A program made the position numbers and the translations under genes. From contig DATLYY010000075.1 in NCBI GenBank assembly GCA_035574275.1, forward strand, positions 62,001 through 126,000: 64,000 bases of DNA, read 5' to 3'. The stretch is from Verrucomicrobiia bacterium. Its GTDB lineage: Bacteria > Zixibacteria > MSB-5A5 > DSPP01. The notes beneath the pieces were generated by a model. That model worked only from the letters and a program-made list of their open reading frames with translations, was not told the origin of the DNA and ran no database searches. Shown here piece by piece: positions 1 to 8,506 of this stretch. The number at the start of each line of letters is the position of its first letter. The stretch's first letter is position 1.

Positions 1-1
1 C

Positions 2-1240
2 GCCGTGATGGTCCTGCAGAAAGAGGAAAAATTGACCCGCGCCGCCCAACGGGACACGCTGGAGCACGGTGCCTCCGCCTGGCTCGGCAAATTGGGCCGC
101 TTCGCCATCCGCCGCCGCAAGCTGCTGCTGGTAAGCGGGCTGGTTTTGGCTCTCTTGGCCTTCATCGGCACCACCAAAATCCACGTCAACAACAACATGG
201 TGAACTGGTTTAAAAGTGGTAGCGAACTGCGCACCGCCGACCGGGTGATGAACGCCAACCTGGGCGGAACCTCCTTGGGCTACGTGGTGGCCAAAGGCGC
301 AGCGGAGGGGACCATCATCGAGCCGGCCAATCTGAACCACCTGGAAAAGCTGCAAAAAGAGCTGCAAACGCTGCCCGTGGTGGGAAAAGCGTCATCAATT
401 GTCGACTTGGTCAAACGGATGCATCAGGTGATGAACCAAAATAATCCGGAATACTACCGCCTGCCGGAGGATAAAAAAGTGGTCGCCCAGTATTTATTTA
501 TGTTCGGCATGGCCGCCAAACCAGCCACGCTAAACAACCTGATCGACTACCCCTATCAGGAAGCCAACCTGTTCGTGCAGTTGAAAACCTGGGACGCCGC
601 CGCCATGCAGGCCGTGATTGACAAACTTGAACACTTCCAGAAAGAAAATCCGGGGAGTCAACTAACCTTCCAGCCCGCCGGCACGGCCTATTTCAATCTG
701 ATCTGGAACAACGAAGTGTTAAACGACGTCGTGCGGATGTTTGCCGTCGCCCTGGTATTGGTGTTTCTGATTTTGAGCGTAAATTTCCGCTCCTTCAAAT
801 GGGGGCTGGCCAGTTACGTCCCCTTGGTTTTCACCATTCTTTTGATTTACGGCTTCATCGGCTGGGTGGGAAAGGATTTCGATATGCCGGTCTCCGTTCT
901 CTCCACCCTCTCCCTGGGGATGGCGGTCGATTTCGCCATCCACTTCGTCAAGCGCTTCAAGCAGCGCCTAACAGAAACCCCGAACTTGGAGGAGGCCCTG
1001 GTCTGGACCGTGGAGCGCCCCGGCAAGGGGATTTTGCGCAACGCCCTTTTGTTTTCGCTGGCCTTTTCGGTGATGATTTTTGCCCATCTAACGCCGTACA
1101 TCACGGTGGGCATTTTCATCGCCGCCTTGATGACGGTATCCGCCTTTTTGACTTTAACCTACCTGCCGGCTTTGATAATGACGTTCCGAAAATCGCTTGT
1201 GCCCGTTGCAATACAACCAGCAAAACAGGAGGTAATGTGA
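2..1240 (+). CDS. RND/MMPL-family transporter, C-terminal half (partial)
   Basis: The gene is cut by the left edge of the window. The visible part (about 412 codons) looks like the second half of a two-repeat RND exporter of the MMPL/HpnN type. A basic linker is followed by one membrane helix (LLLVSGLVLALLAFIG), a periplasmic domain of about 170 residues, and a block of five helices containing LSLGMAVDFAIHFVKRF, the charged helix typical of these pumps. Family members move lipids or hydrophobic compounds out of the inner membrane using proton motive force. It ends with TGA inside the GTGA overlap with the next gene, so the two are co-translated. The apparent start at 5 is probably internal. 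The substrate cannot be told from the sequence. Confidence 0.85.
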   Translation, partial: AVMVLQKEEKLTRAAQRDTLEHGASAWLGKLGRFAIRRRKLLLVSGLVLALLAFIGTTKIHVNNNMVNWFKSGSELRTADRVMNANLGGTSLGYVVAKGAAEGTIIEPANLNHLEKLQKELQTLPVVGKASSIVDLVKRMHQVMNQNNPEYYRLPEDKKVVAQYLFMFGMAAKPATLNNLIDYPYQEANLFVQLKTWDAAAMQAVIDKLEHFQKENPGSQLTFQPAGTAYFNLIWNNEVLNDVVRMFAVALVLVFLILSVNFRSFKWGLASYVPLVFTILLIYGFIGWVGKDFDMPVSVLSTLSLGMAVDFAIHFVKRFKQRLTETPNLEEALVWTVERPGKGILRNALLFSLAFSVMIFAHLTPYITVGIFIAALMTVSAFLTLTYLPALIMTFRKSLVPVAIQPAKQEVM

Positions 1241-2055
1241 AAACAATAAACAGATTTTTGCGCCGAACGGCTCTGCCGGCTTTTTTGGCCCTGCCGGGAC
1301 TCGTTCTGGCCCAGAAAACACCGACCCCGCAGGAAATCGCCGCGCAGTACCAAAAGGCCTTTTACTATCCCGGCAAGGATATGAAGACCGTGGTCTCCAT
1401 GCGCCTGGTGGAAGGAGGGGGCAAGGAAAGGACGCGGGAGCTGACCTTGTTGCGCAAAAATACGGAGGGCTCCGAAGACCAGAAATATTTCATCTTTTTC
1501 CACCAGCCGGCCGACGTGGAGGGGATGACTTTTTTGGTTTACAAGTACCCCCAAAAAGACGACGATCGCTGGCTTTTTATGCCCGCTTTGGATTTGGTCA
1601 AAAAAATCGCCGCCAACGACAAGCGCTCCAGCTTCGTCGGCTCCGATTTCACCTACGAGGATGTCTCCGGCCGGGATTTGAGCGAGGATGACTTCTCGGT
1701 GATCAAAGAGGAGAAAGTCGGGGAGAAGGACTGCTACGTCTTGAAGTCGGTCCCCAAAAACCCCAAAAGCGCCGATTACGGCTACAAGCTTTCCTGGATT
1801 GACAAAACGACTTTCCTCCCCTTGAAGGAGGAATATTACGATCTCCGCGGTGGGCTGTATAAAATCTTCACCGCCGAGGAAATTCAGGAAGTCGCCGGCG
1901 TTCCCACCATCGTCCGCCGCAAAATGGAAAACACAAAAAATAAACACCAGACCACGGTCGCCTACGGCCAGGTGGAATACAACCTCGGGCTGGAGGCGGA
2001 CTTGTTCACCGAGCGGTTTTTGAAAAGACCGCCCGCCAAATGGATTAAACGATAG
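1237..2055 (+). CDS. LolA-like outer membrane lipoprotein-sorting family protein
   Basis: The start is the GTG at 1237, which overlaps the stop of the transporter gene (GTGA) and follows a good AGGAGG site at 1228-1233. The 272-residue product has a signal peptide (LPAFLALPGLVLAQ) and then a domain of the type annotated as outer membrane lipoprotein-sorting protein. Recognisable segments are RWLFMPALDLVKKIA and SFVGSDFTYEDVSGRD. This family sits in the periplasm, has a LolA/LolB-like fold, and is often encoded next to MMPL pumps, as here. It may carry the hydrophobic substrate of the pump between membranes, but that role is inferred. The open frame extends upstream of 1237, but that part lies inside the transporter gene and lacks a better start. 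Confidence 0.8.
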   Translation: MKTINRFLRRTALPAFLALPGLVLAQKTPTPQEIAAQYQKAFYYPGKDMKTVVSMRLVEGGGKERTRELTLLRKNTEGSEDQKYFIFFHQPADVEGMTFLVYKYPQKDDDRWLFMPALDLVKKIAANDKRSSFVGSDFTYEDVSGRDLSEDDFSVIKEEKVGEKDCYVLKSVPKNPKSADYGYKLSWIDKTTFLPLKEEYYDLRGGLYKIFTAEEIQEVAGVPTIVRRKMENTKNKHQTTVAYGQVEYNLGLEADLFTERFLKRPPAKWIKR

Positions 2056-2068
2056 AAAGGAGAAAAAA

Positions 2069-2269
2069 ATGCAACTCGAAAAGACCCTGCGGCTGATTGC
2101 CGGCACGTTCATTCTCGTCAGCCTGGCGTTGGCCTACTTCGTTTCCTATTACTGGCTTTTGTTGACGCTTTTCGTTGGCTTGAATCTCTTTCAATCCGGC
2201 CTGACCAACTGGTGCCCAATGATGACAATTTTACGCAAGTGCGGAATGAAGGAGAAAGCGACGGCATGA
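2069..2269 (+). CDS. DUF2892 (YgaP-like) small membrane protein
   Basis: This 66-residue protein has two membrane helices, an N-terminal RLIAGTFILVSLALAYF and a GLNLFQSGLTNWCPM segment. The order helix, short turn, helix, NWCP then a basic tail matches the DUF2892 family, the membrane part of YgaP-like proteins. The start has a strong AAAGGAG site 7 bases upstream. It sits 13 bases after the LolA-like gene and its stop overlaps the next start (ATGA). Its exact role is unknown; the context suggests an accessory to the transporter and barrel on either side. Confidence 0.75.
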   Translation: MQLEKTLRLIAGTFILVSLALAYFVSYYWLLLTLFVGLNLFQSGLTNWCPMMTILRKCGMKEKATA

Positions 2270-3501
2270 GGACTTTCCGCTTTTGGGCGGCCGCCCTCCT
2301 GTTCACATTTGTTGGACGGGCGGCCGCTCAAGAAATCGACTGGCACGGCTTTGTTCTGGCCAACTATGCCCTGCGCACGGCCAAAGCCGCGCCGAATCCA
2401 ACCTTCGGCGATTTTCTCTTGGCCGACCAGCGGTTGCAGTTGAAGCTTTCCGCCGCAGAAGGGGAAGGCCGGGCCTTTGCCAAAATCGATTTTTTTCAAG
2501 ACGCCTTGACCTCCGAATCTGAATTGGAAGTGCGCGAGGCGTTTTTGGACTACCGCGCCGGAAATTTCGACCTCCGCGCCGGGCGGCAGATAATCACCTG
2601 GGGCTTGGGGGATCTGCTTTTTGTCAACGACCTTTTTCCCAAGGATTGGCAGGCCTTTTTTTCCGGCCGGCCGGTGGAGTATCTGAAAGTCGGGGTGGAC
2701 GGGCTCAAAACAACCTTCACCTCCTCCCTTTTTTCGGCCGAACTAACCGCCCTTCCCTTTTTCGAGCCGGACCGCCTGCCGACCCCCGACCGCTTTTTCC
2801 TTTACAATCCGTTCGCGTCAATGCCGAATCAGATGGAAACCAAACCCTCGCGCCAGTTTGAAAATGTAGAAGCGGCCGGCCGGCTGTATCGCAACGTTGC
2901 CGGAATTGAACTTGCTCTATACGCCTACTGCGGCTTTTTCAAAAGCCCGTTAGCCCGAGCGGACAGCGTTTCTGTAACGTACTTCTTTCCCAAGCTTTCC
3001 GTTTATGGCGCCAGCGCCCAAAGAACCGTTCAGAGCGGCATTTTGAGCTTGGAATACGGCTTCTACGACTCCCGGCAGGATAGGCGTGGGGATAATCTTC
3101 TCATTCCCAACTCCTCCCACCGTTTTCTGGCCGGATACCAAAGGCAGGGCTGGACCGATTTTGCCTACGCCCTGCAATTCTTTGGCGAAGTGATGCAGGA
3201 CTATAAATCCTACGAGGCCGCCCTCCCCCCCGGCTTTCCCAAGCAGGATCGCTTTAGGCAAATGCTCACCCTGCGGCTGACCCAATGGTTGAAGTACCAA
3301 ACCTTGAAGCTTTCCGGCTTCGGCTTTTACAGCCCTTCGGACGAGGATTACTACCTGATTCCGGAAATTCAGTACAAACTTTCGGACAAATTGTGCCTGA
3401 TTTTGGGCGGCAATCTCTTCGGCGGTAAAAAAGAGACCTCCTTCTGGGGCCAGTTCGACCAAAATGACAATGTCTATTCCAGTTTGCGATTTGATTTCTG
3501 A
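2266..3501 (+). CDS. Outer membrane beta-barrel protein
   Basis: The ATG at 2266 overlaps the preceding stop as ATGA. The 411-residue product starts with a clear signal peptide (FWAAALLFTFVGRAAAQ) and continues with alternating short beta-strand patterns, including a GRQIITWGLGDLLFVNDLF segment of the kind found in DUF1302-like porin families. It ends in an aromatic residue (SSLRFDF), the usual terminal signature for BAM-assembled barrels. As the last gene of the transporter, LolA-like and DUF2892 set, it may provide the outer membrane end of a lipid or solute export route, but this is inference. An upstream in-frame ATG at 2212 would remove the signal peptide from the N-terminus, so 2266 is preferred. 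Confidence 0.75.
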   Translation: MRTFRFWAAALLFTFVGRAAAQEIDWHGFVLANYALRTAKAAPNPTFGDFLLADQRLQLKLSAAEGEGRAFAKIDFFQDALTSESELEVREAFLDYRAGNFDLRAGRQIITWGLGDLLFVNDLFPKDWQAFFSGRPVEYLKVGVDGLKTTFTSSLFSAELTALPFFEPDRLPTPDRFFLYNPFASMPNQMETKPSRQFENVEAAGRLYRNVAGIELALYAYCGFFKSPLARADSVSVTYFFPKLSVYGASAQRTVQSGILSLEYGFYDSRQDRRGDNLLIPNSSHRFLAGYQRQGWTDFAYALQFFGEVMQDYKSYEAALPPGFPKQDRFRQMLTLRLTQWLKYQTLKLSGFGFYSPSDEDYYLIPEIQYKLSDKLCLILGGNLFGGKKETSFWGQFDQNDNVYSSLRFDF

Positions 3502-3850
3502 AGCCAAGCCAGAACGGGCTAAGTGATTGCTTGACAACAGACAGTATTCAGCCTGACGCCGATGGCACTGTATCGACAGCACTCCAACGACTGTGGAAAT
3601 ACACCCTTTACGCGTCTTTCTTTTACAGGCAAAAGTCTTGTTTCAAAGCAACCAAAATCGCAAATCCTGCGTATAATCTTGTGGAAATGGTCGTTTGCGC
3701 GAATTAACTGTTTGCCGGTCAACGGCTTGCATTAAAATCGAGGTCTTGGAAACAAGAATCTTGACAGAAAGTGCAATTGAGGTATATTGAGGTTTTGTCT
3801 TAAAAATCGATTGAGCGGCCGGAGAGCACCGGCCGTGGAGGAGGAAGAGA
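3502..3850. other. Intergenic region upstream of htrA
   Basis: About 350 bases with no credible gene. The only strong signal is the sigma-70-type promoter at 3761-3788. An isolated TTGACA at 3531 has no partner -10 at proper distance. A TATAAT at 3672-3677 has no -35. No tRNA or clear terminator hairpin was seen after the barrel gene. Confidence 0.5.
3761..3788 (+). promoter_or_regulatory. Sigma-70 type promoter for htrA
   Basis: TTGACA at 3761-3766 and TATATT at 3783-3788 are separated by 16 bases, giving a near-consensus promoter. Transcription would start about 3795, leaving a leader of roughly 57 bases before the TTG start of the protease gene. Confidence 0.75.
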
Positions 3851-3851
3851 G

Positions 3852-5315
3852 TTGGTTCGTCTTAAAAACCAGCGGTTTCTGAGCTATTTTTTTATTGCCG
3901 GCTTTTTCACTCTGGTCGGCATTTTTATCGCCACGGGGCTGGACTTGCCCAGCCGGAGCTTCAGTCAGGAAAAAAGAAGTGCCACCTATCTTAATGCCGG
4001 GGTGGTTTCCCCCTTTGTGGCGGTGGTGGACCGGGTGCGGGACGGGGTGGTGAACATCTCCGCCGAAAAGGTGGAAGATTTGAGCCGCTATCATTCCTGG
4101 TTTCCCTTCGGCGACCGGCGCCGGGTCCCAAGTTTTTCGCTCGGCTCCGGATTCGTGTTCGACCCGGAGGGTTATGTTCTGACCAACAATCACGTGATTG
4201 CGGAAGCCACCGAAATCTGGGTGACCCTTTCCGACCAATCCCGCCTCAAGGCCCGGCTGGTCGGTTCCGACAAGGAGACCGATGTGGCGGTTTTGAAGAT
4301 TGAACCGGATCAGAAACTGCGGGCGCTCGATTTGGGGAATTCCGATTCGTTGCGGGTCGGGGACTGGGCCTTGGCCGTCGGCAATCCGTTTCCCCAGGAA
4401 AATCTGGACCGGACGGTGACCGTTGGGGTGGTCTCCGCCAAGGGGCGCTCCAATCTGCAGTTCGGCCGGGATGAGACCCCCGCCTACCAGGATTACATCC
4501 AGACCGACGCCGCCATCAATCAGGGGAACTCCGGCGGGCCCCTGGTGGACATTCACGGACAGGTGGTGGGAATCAACTCCGCCATCGCCTCCCCGTCGGG
4601 CGGCAACGTGGGAATCGGATTCGCCATTCCGATTAACTTAGTCAAGGAGATTCTCCCGGAATTGATGCGCTCCGGCAAGGTCACCCGGGGATGGCTGGGG
4701 GTGTCCCTGCAGGATTTGAACAAGGATTTGGCCGCCTCGTACGGGCTGAAAACCAACGAAGGGGTCATTCTTTCCGAGGTTTTTGAGTCCGGCCCGGCCG
4801 GCGCCGCAGGACTACGGCAAGGGGACGTGATTATAAAGTTCGACGGCAAGAAAGTAACGGACGTGACCCAGTTCCGTTTTTGGGTCGCCTCCGCCGGACC
4901 GGGAAAAGCCGTGACGGTGGAGGTGTTGCGCAACGGCAAACCGATGTCCTTTACCGTCCGGCTGGCTGAACGGAACGCCTCCTTGGCCTCCATTTCCGGC
5001 CGGCAGCGTCCTTCCGCCCCGGCCGATGCGCGGCTGGGAATGACCATCCGCACCGCCACCCGCGAGCTGGCCCAGCGCTTTGACGTGGAGTATCATCCCG
5101 GCGTCATCGTGTTGGATGTGGAACCGGGCAGCCCGGCCGACCGGAAAGGGATTGAGCCGGGGTTTATCATTTCCGAAGTGAACGGGCGGCCGGTAGCCTC
5201 GGAAAACGATTTTCAGGAAGCCTTGAAAGGGGCCCGCAAGGACCGCCCCCTCTCGCTTTTGATTCGGGATTTGGATTCCCAGCCCAGCTACGTGGCGCTG
5301 CGGGCCGGGGAATAG
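3852..5315 (+). CDS. degP: Periplasmic serine protease, HtrA/DegP family
   Basis: The 487-residue protein has an N-terminal membrane/signal segment (FFIAGFFTLVGIFIATGL), a trypsin-like domain and two PDZ domains (about 270-370 and 385-480). The catalytic triad is visible as His114 (TNNHVIAEA), Asp144 (KETDVAVLKI) and Ser227 (GNSGGPLV). Members degrade or refold damaged envelope proteins. The start is a TTG at 3852 preceded by a GGAGGAGG site. No ATG or GTG fits better, since the signal segment begins immediately after it. The sigma factor gene follows after 89 bases with no obvious terminator, so the two may share a transcript. Confidence 0.93.
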   Translation: MVRLKNQRFLSYFFIAGFFTLVGIFIATGLDLPSRSFSQEKRSATYLNAGVVSPFVAVVDRVRDGVVNISAEKVEDLSRYHSWFPFGDRRRVPSFSLGSGFVFDPEGYVLTNNHVIAEATEIWVTLSDQSRLKARLVGSDKETDVAVLKIEPDQKLRALDLGNSDSLRVGDWALAVGNPFPQENLDRTVTVGVVSAKGRSNLQFGRDETPAYQDYIQTDAAINQGNSGGPLVDIHGQVVGINSAIASPSGGNVGIGFAIPINLVKEILPELMRSGKVTRGWLGVSLQDLNKDLAASYGLKTNEGVILSEVFESGPAGAAGLRQGDVIIKFDGKKVTDVTQFRFWVASAGPGKAVTVEVLRNGKPMSFTVRLAERNASLASISGRQRPSAPADARLGMTIRTATRELAQRFDVEYHPGVIVLDVEPGSPADRKGIEPGFIISEVNGRPVASENDFQEALKGARKDRPLSLLIRDLDSQPSYVALRAGE

Positions 5316-5404
5316 GGAACGATTGAGGCGAAAAAACTGTTTTAAGAAGTTCACCGGCAAAGGATAGGAACCAAACCGGAAAATAAAGAAGGAGAAGGAA
5401 TAAC

Positions 5405-6259
5405 GTGGCACGGCAGTCGAAGAAATACCGGGACGAGGATCGCTCGCTTGATTTGTACCTGAAGGAGATCGGCGAGACCCCCTTGATCACCGCCGCCGAG
5501 GAGGTGACCTTGGCCAAGCTCATCCGGGCCGGCGACCAGGAGGCCCTGGAAAAACTGACCAAGGCCAATCTGCGCTTTGTGGTCTCGGTGGCCAAGCAGT
5601 ACCAGAACCAGGGACTTTCCTTGGCTGATTTGATCAACGAGGGGAACATCGGGCTGATCAAGGCGGCCAAGCGGTTTGACGAGACCCGCGGCTTTAAGTT
5701 CATCTCTTACGCCGTCTGGTGGATTCGGCAGGCGATTTTGCAGGCCTTGGCCGAACAGTCCAGAATTGTCCGGCTTCCCTTGAACCGGGTCGGCACGCTC
5801 CACAAAATCGGCAAGGTTTCCGCCGCGCTGGAGCAGGAACTGGGGCGGGATCCTTCGGCGGACGAAATCGCCACCCAGCTTTCGCTGACCGAAGGGGAGG
5901 TCTCCGACACCTTGAAGATTTCCAACTCCCATCTCTCGCTGGATGCCCCCTTTTCCACCTCGGAGGACAACTCGCTGATTGACGTTCTGGAGGACGACAA
6001 CCAACCCTCCCCGGACGAGGAGCTTTTGCGCGATTCCTTGCGTTCGGAAATCGAAAAGGCCCTGGACACTCTGACCCCGCGCGAGGCGGAAGTCATCAAT
6101 TTGTATTTCGGGCTGAACCATGAAAAGGCCCTGACCTTGGAGGAGATCGGCGCCCGCTTCAACTTGACCCGCGAGCGGGTGCGCCAGATCAAGGAAAAGG
6201 CGATTCGCCGCCTGCGGCACGCCTCCCGCTCCAAGGCCTTGCGCGCCTACTTGAACTGA
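5405..6259 (+). CDS. rpoD: RNA polymerase sigma factor, RpoD/SigA type
   Basis: The 284-residue product has regions 1.2 ([17 protein letters not shown]), 2 ([37 protein letters not shown]), 3 and 4 (the helix-turn-helix [19 protein letters not shown]). It lacks region 1.1 and the non-conserved insert. That short architecture is what the primary sigma factor looks like in Bacteroidetes, Chlorobi and their relatives, so this may be the housekeeping sigma of the organism. A stationary-phase RpoS-like role is the alternative. The start is GTG at 5405 after an AAGGAGAAGG site. Confidence 0.92.
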   Translation: MARQSKKYRDEDRSLDLYLKEIGETPLITAAEEVTLAKLIRAGDQEALEKLTKANLRFVVSVAKQYQNQGLSLADLINEGNIGLIKAAKRFDETRGFKFISYAVWWIRQAILQALAEQSRIVRLPLNRVGTLHKIGKVSAALEQELGRDPSADEIATQLSLTEGEVSDTLKISNSHLSLDAPFSTSEDNSLIDVLEDDNQPSPDEELLRDSLRSEIEKALDTLTPREAEVINLYFGLNHEKALTLEEIGARFNLTRERVRQIKEKAIRRLRHASRSKALRAYLN

Positions 6260-6311
6260 AATTTTTCGGCCCGCTCGTGAGAGCCGGTTTTTAGGTATCA
6301 CCTCCCCACAG

Positions 6312-6340
6312 CCGCCTCGAGAAATCGGGGCGGTTTTATA
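6312..6340 (+). terminator. Rho-independent terminator after rpoD
   Basis: A 9-bp stem (6312-6320 with 6325-6333, one G-T pair) is closed by a GAAA tetraloop and followed by TTTTATATTT. It lies 53 bases after the sigma factor stop. Confidence 0.8.
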
Positions 6341-6368
6341 TTTGAGGGGACGTAAAAAAACTTAAATT

Positions 6369-6377
6369 TGTTATAAT
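6369..6377 (+). promoter_or_regulatory. Extended -10 promoter (TGTTATAAT)
   Basis: A perfect extended -10, TG at 6369-6370 and TATAAT at 6372-6377, lies 18 bases before the DoxX-like start. No good -35 is present, as is common for extended -10 promoters. Confidence 0.55.
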
Positions 6378-6395
6378 TCCTGGTGGGAGGTAACG

Positions 6396-6839
6396 ATGGA
6401 CGCTTTCCAAAAACTCTTCGGCCGCTTGGATTCTGCCCTTGTGAAATTCATGCTAAACTGGGGGATAAAGCTTCTGCGCTCTTCTTTGGCGGTCGTTTTT
6501 ATCTGGTTCGGACTTTTGAAGGTTTTCAAGGTTTCCCCGGTTTTTGATTTGGTCGCCCAGACCGTCTATTGGTTCCCGCCCGAATGGTTTGTTCCCTTTC
6601 TTGGATTTTGGGAAACGGTGGTTGGTTTGGGCCTTTTGTTCGGAAAAGCTCTCCGGTTCGTTCTTTTGCTTTTCTTTATGCAAATGGCCGGCACTTTTTT
6701 GGTATTGATATTCCACCCAGGACTCTCCTTTCAAAACGGCAACCCGCTGCATCTGACGGTTTTGGGAGAGTTTGTGGTGAAAAATCTGGTGCTTATTGCG
6801 GCCGGCCTGGTCGTCGGAACCACGGTGCGGCGTAAATAA
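6396..6839 (+). CDS. DoxX/DUF417-like integral membrane protein
   Basis: The 147-residue protein has about four membrane helices. The first helix pattern (SLAVVFIWFGLLKVFK) followed by VPFLGFWETVVGLGLLF resembles the DoxX superfamily and DUF417 proteins (YkgB-like), small inner membrane proteins of uncertain function sometimes linked to redox stress. The start has a GGGAGG site 7 bases upstream and its own extended -10 promoter. It stands alone between two hairpins, so it is probably a single-gene unit. The family call rests on helix layout and a few motifs only. Confidence 0.6.
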   Translation: MDAFQKLFGRLDSALVKFMLNWGIKLLRSSLAVVFIWFGLLKVFKVSPVFDLVAQTVYWFPPEWFVPFLGFWETVVGLGLLFGKALRFVLLLFFMQMAGTFLVLIFHPGLSFQNGNPLHLTVLGEFVVKNLVLIAAGLVVGTTVRRK

Positions 6840-6862
6840 GGGCAATCCCCATAGGGTTGCCC
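6840..6862 (+). terminator. Possible weak terminator hairpin
   Basis: The inverted repeat GGGCAA...TTGCCC (6840-6845 with 6857-6862) has a further CCC/GGG pairing inside it. It follows the DoxX-like stop directly but lacks a proper T-run, so its terminator role is uncertain. Confidence 0.4.
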
Positions 6863-6883
6863 CCGCAATTTCTTTGAGCCATA

Positions 6884-7780
6884 TTGCTGGCCGTGCCGCA
6901 AAAACGAAGTTTTCTGCTTCCCGCCGACATTGCCACGCTGGGTTATCTTCTCATCATATCGATTCTGGTTTTATTTTTCAATCCCCAGCTCCCCGGCTGG
7001 TGGCGGTTTTTGCTTCTGCATTTGGGGATTGCGTCATCCATTCTGTTTATAGCGAGCATTCACCGGGAACATCCGGCCTACCGGTTTTTTAGAAACTGGT
7101 ATCCCTTTTTGCTAATCACCTTTCTATTCTGGGAAGCGGAGAACTTCGTGCATTTGATTTATCCGGATTGGAAAAACAACTGGCTGATAGCCGCCGATTT
7201 CCAATTATTAGGCGCCCACCCGACCGTAGCCCTGGAACAAATTACCAATCCCTATGCGACTGAGTTTTTCGAGTTTATTTATTTCACCTACTACTTTGTT
7301 CCGCTCTTTGGGCTTTGGATTTATCTCAAGCAAACTTCAAAAGACTTCCAGCAATTCGCTGCTCATTATCTTTTAGCCCTCTATTTGGGTTATCTGATTT
7401 TCCCTCTCGTTCCGGCCGAAGGACCCTGGAAAACCCTGGCCGGGCAGCAGACGATGCTGATTGAGGGAAAGTGGATTTTCCGGCAGCTGAACGATTATTT
7501 GCATCACAAAGGGGCCATCGTGGGGGGCTGTTTTCCCTCCACCCATCTTTCCGCCGCCACGGCGGTAATCTTTGCCGCCGCCCGGCTGAACAAGAAACTT
7601 TTTTGGGGAACGGTCATTTGGTTTGCGCTCCTGTTTTTTTCCACCGTTTACGGCCGATACCATTATGTAGTGGACGGGCTGGCCGGGATGGTAGTTGGAG
7701 GGCTCGCCTTTGTAGTTTCCTCTGCTTTTGTTAAACGGCGCTATCCAGAATCCGCCCCGCGCGGCGCAGAAACGAGGTGA
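6884..7780 (+). CDS. PAP2-superfamily membrane phosphatase
   Basis: The product (about 298 residues) has six or so membrane helices and the two C-terminal PAP2 signatures: the PSTH motif in GGCFPSTHLSAATAV, and GRYHYVVD, which carries the catalytic histidine and aspartate. The shape is closest to the Aur1/inositol-phosphorylceramide-synthase-like branch of PAP2 proteins. It lies 4 bases upstream of a CDP-alcohol phosphatidyltransferase, so a role in making or dephosphorylating a phospholipid head group is likely. The start is uncertain: TTG at 6884 or GTG at 6893, neither with a strong ribosome site. Confidence 0.8.
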   Translation: MLAVPQKRSFLLPADIATLGYLLIISILVLFFNPQLPGWWRFLLLHLGIASSILFIASIHREHPAYRFFRNWYPFLLITFLFWEAENFVHLIYPDWKNNWLIAADFQLLGAHPTVALEQITNPYATEFFEFIYFTYYFVPLFGLWIYLKQTSKDFQQFAAHYLLALYLGYLIFPLVPAEGPWKTLAGQQTMLIEGKWIFRQLNDYLHHKGAIVGGCFPSTHLSAATAVIFAAARLNKKLFWGTVIWFALLFFSTVYGRYHYVVDGLAGMVVGGLAFVVSSAFVKRRYPESAPRGAETR

Positions 7781-7784
7781 AACG

Positions 7785-8432
7785 ATGCAGGCCAACATTA
7801 TAACCATCGCCCGAATTGTCTTGGTCTTTGTCGCCATCTCCCTTTTCGGTTCGGGCTTTTGGGCCAACCTTGCTGCCACGCTCCTTGTGGCGGCGGTGAT
7901 CTGGATGGACGCCTGGGATGGCTACGTGGCCCGCAAGCTGGGAATCGCCTCCAAGCTGGGGGCGCTCTTGGACATCACCGGCGACCGGATCGTGGAAAAC
8001 GCCCTCTGGATTTACTTTGCGGTCATCAACATGGTGCCGCTCTGGATGCCCTTGGTGGTGATTTCCCGAAGCTTCATCGTGGACAGCCTGCGCGCGGTCG
8101 CCTTTGCCGAGGGAAAAACCGCCTTCGGGCCGGACACGATGATGAAATCCCCCGTGACCAAATTTCTGGTCGCCGGGCGCTTCTCCCGCGGGCTGTACGG
8201 CTTCGCCAAAGCGGCCGTGTTTATATGGTTCGGGCTTGTTCTCACGCTGGTTTCCGCCGCCGCGGAAGGGATGTTCCTCCTTCCGCGTGGACTTTTCCGC
8301 TTTATCGTACTCTTCGGAGACCTTCTGGCCTATGGCACCGTGATTCTATGCATCCTGCGCGCCCTGCCGGTCTTCTGGGACGCTTGGCCGCTGGTGGTCA
8401 AAAAACAGTATCCCCGCTCGGACGAAATTTAG
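7785..8432 (+). CDS. CDP-alcohol phosphatidyltransferase
   Basis: The 215-residue membrane protein carries the full family signature D-x2-DG-x2-AR-x8-G-x3-D-x3-D, seen as MDAWDGYVARKLG followed by GALLDITGD. The enzyme joins a CDP-activated lipid to an alcohol (glycerol phosphate, inositol phosphate or similar) in the inner membrane. It is of PgsA size, but the acceptor cannot be named from sequence. The ATG at 7785 follows a GAGGTGA site that contains the stop of the PAP2 gene. Pairing with a PAP2 phosphatase suggests a two-step head-group synthesis (transfer, then dephosphorylation), as in phosphatidylglycerol formation. Confidence 0.88.
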   Translation: MQANIITIARIVLVFVAISLFGSGFWANLAATLLVAAVIWMDAWDGYVARKLGIASKLGALLDITGDRIVENALWIYFAVINMVPLWMPLVVISRSFIVDSLRAVAFAEGKTAFGPDTMMKSPVTKFLVAGRFSRGLYGFAKAAVFIWFGLVLTLVSAAAEGMFLLPRGLFRFIVLFGDLLAYGTVILCILRALPVFWDAWPLVVKKQYPRSDEI

Positions 8433-8456
8433 CCCGGCGGTCCTTTCAACCCAAAT

Positions 8457-8492
8457 AAAAAACGGCCCCGGAGTCCTTCGGGGCCGTTTTTC
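8457..8492. terminator. Bidirectional terminator
   Basis: A GC-rich 9-bp stem (ACGGCCCCG at 8462-8470 with CGGGGCCGT at 8479-8487) is flanked by an A-run on the left and a T-run on the right. It serves the converging genes ending at 8432 and 8507. Confidence 0.9.
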
Positions 8493-8506
8493 TTGCGGCA
8501 AGAATC

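Noticed and set aside
799-1236. Upstream extension of the LolA-like gene within the transporter
   Set aside because: It overlaps the transporter in another frame; the GTG at 1237 has a good ribosome site and opens a signal peptide.
3531-3549. TTGACA at 3531 as a promoter
   Set aside because: No -10 at 15 to 19 bases; the TATTCA after it is only 7 bases away.
3672-3677. TATAAT at 3672 as a promoter
   Set aside because: No -35 at proper distance and no TG extension; the 3761-3788 pair is far better.
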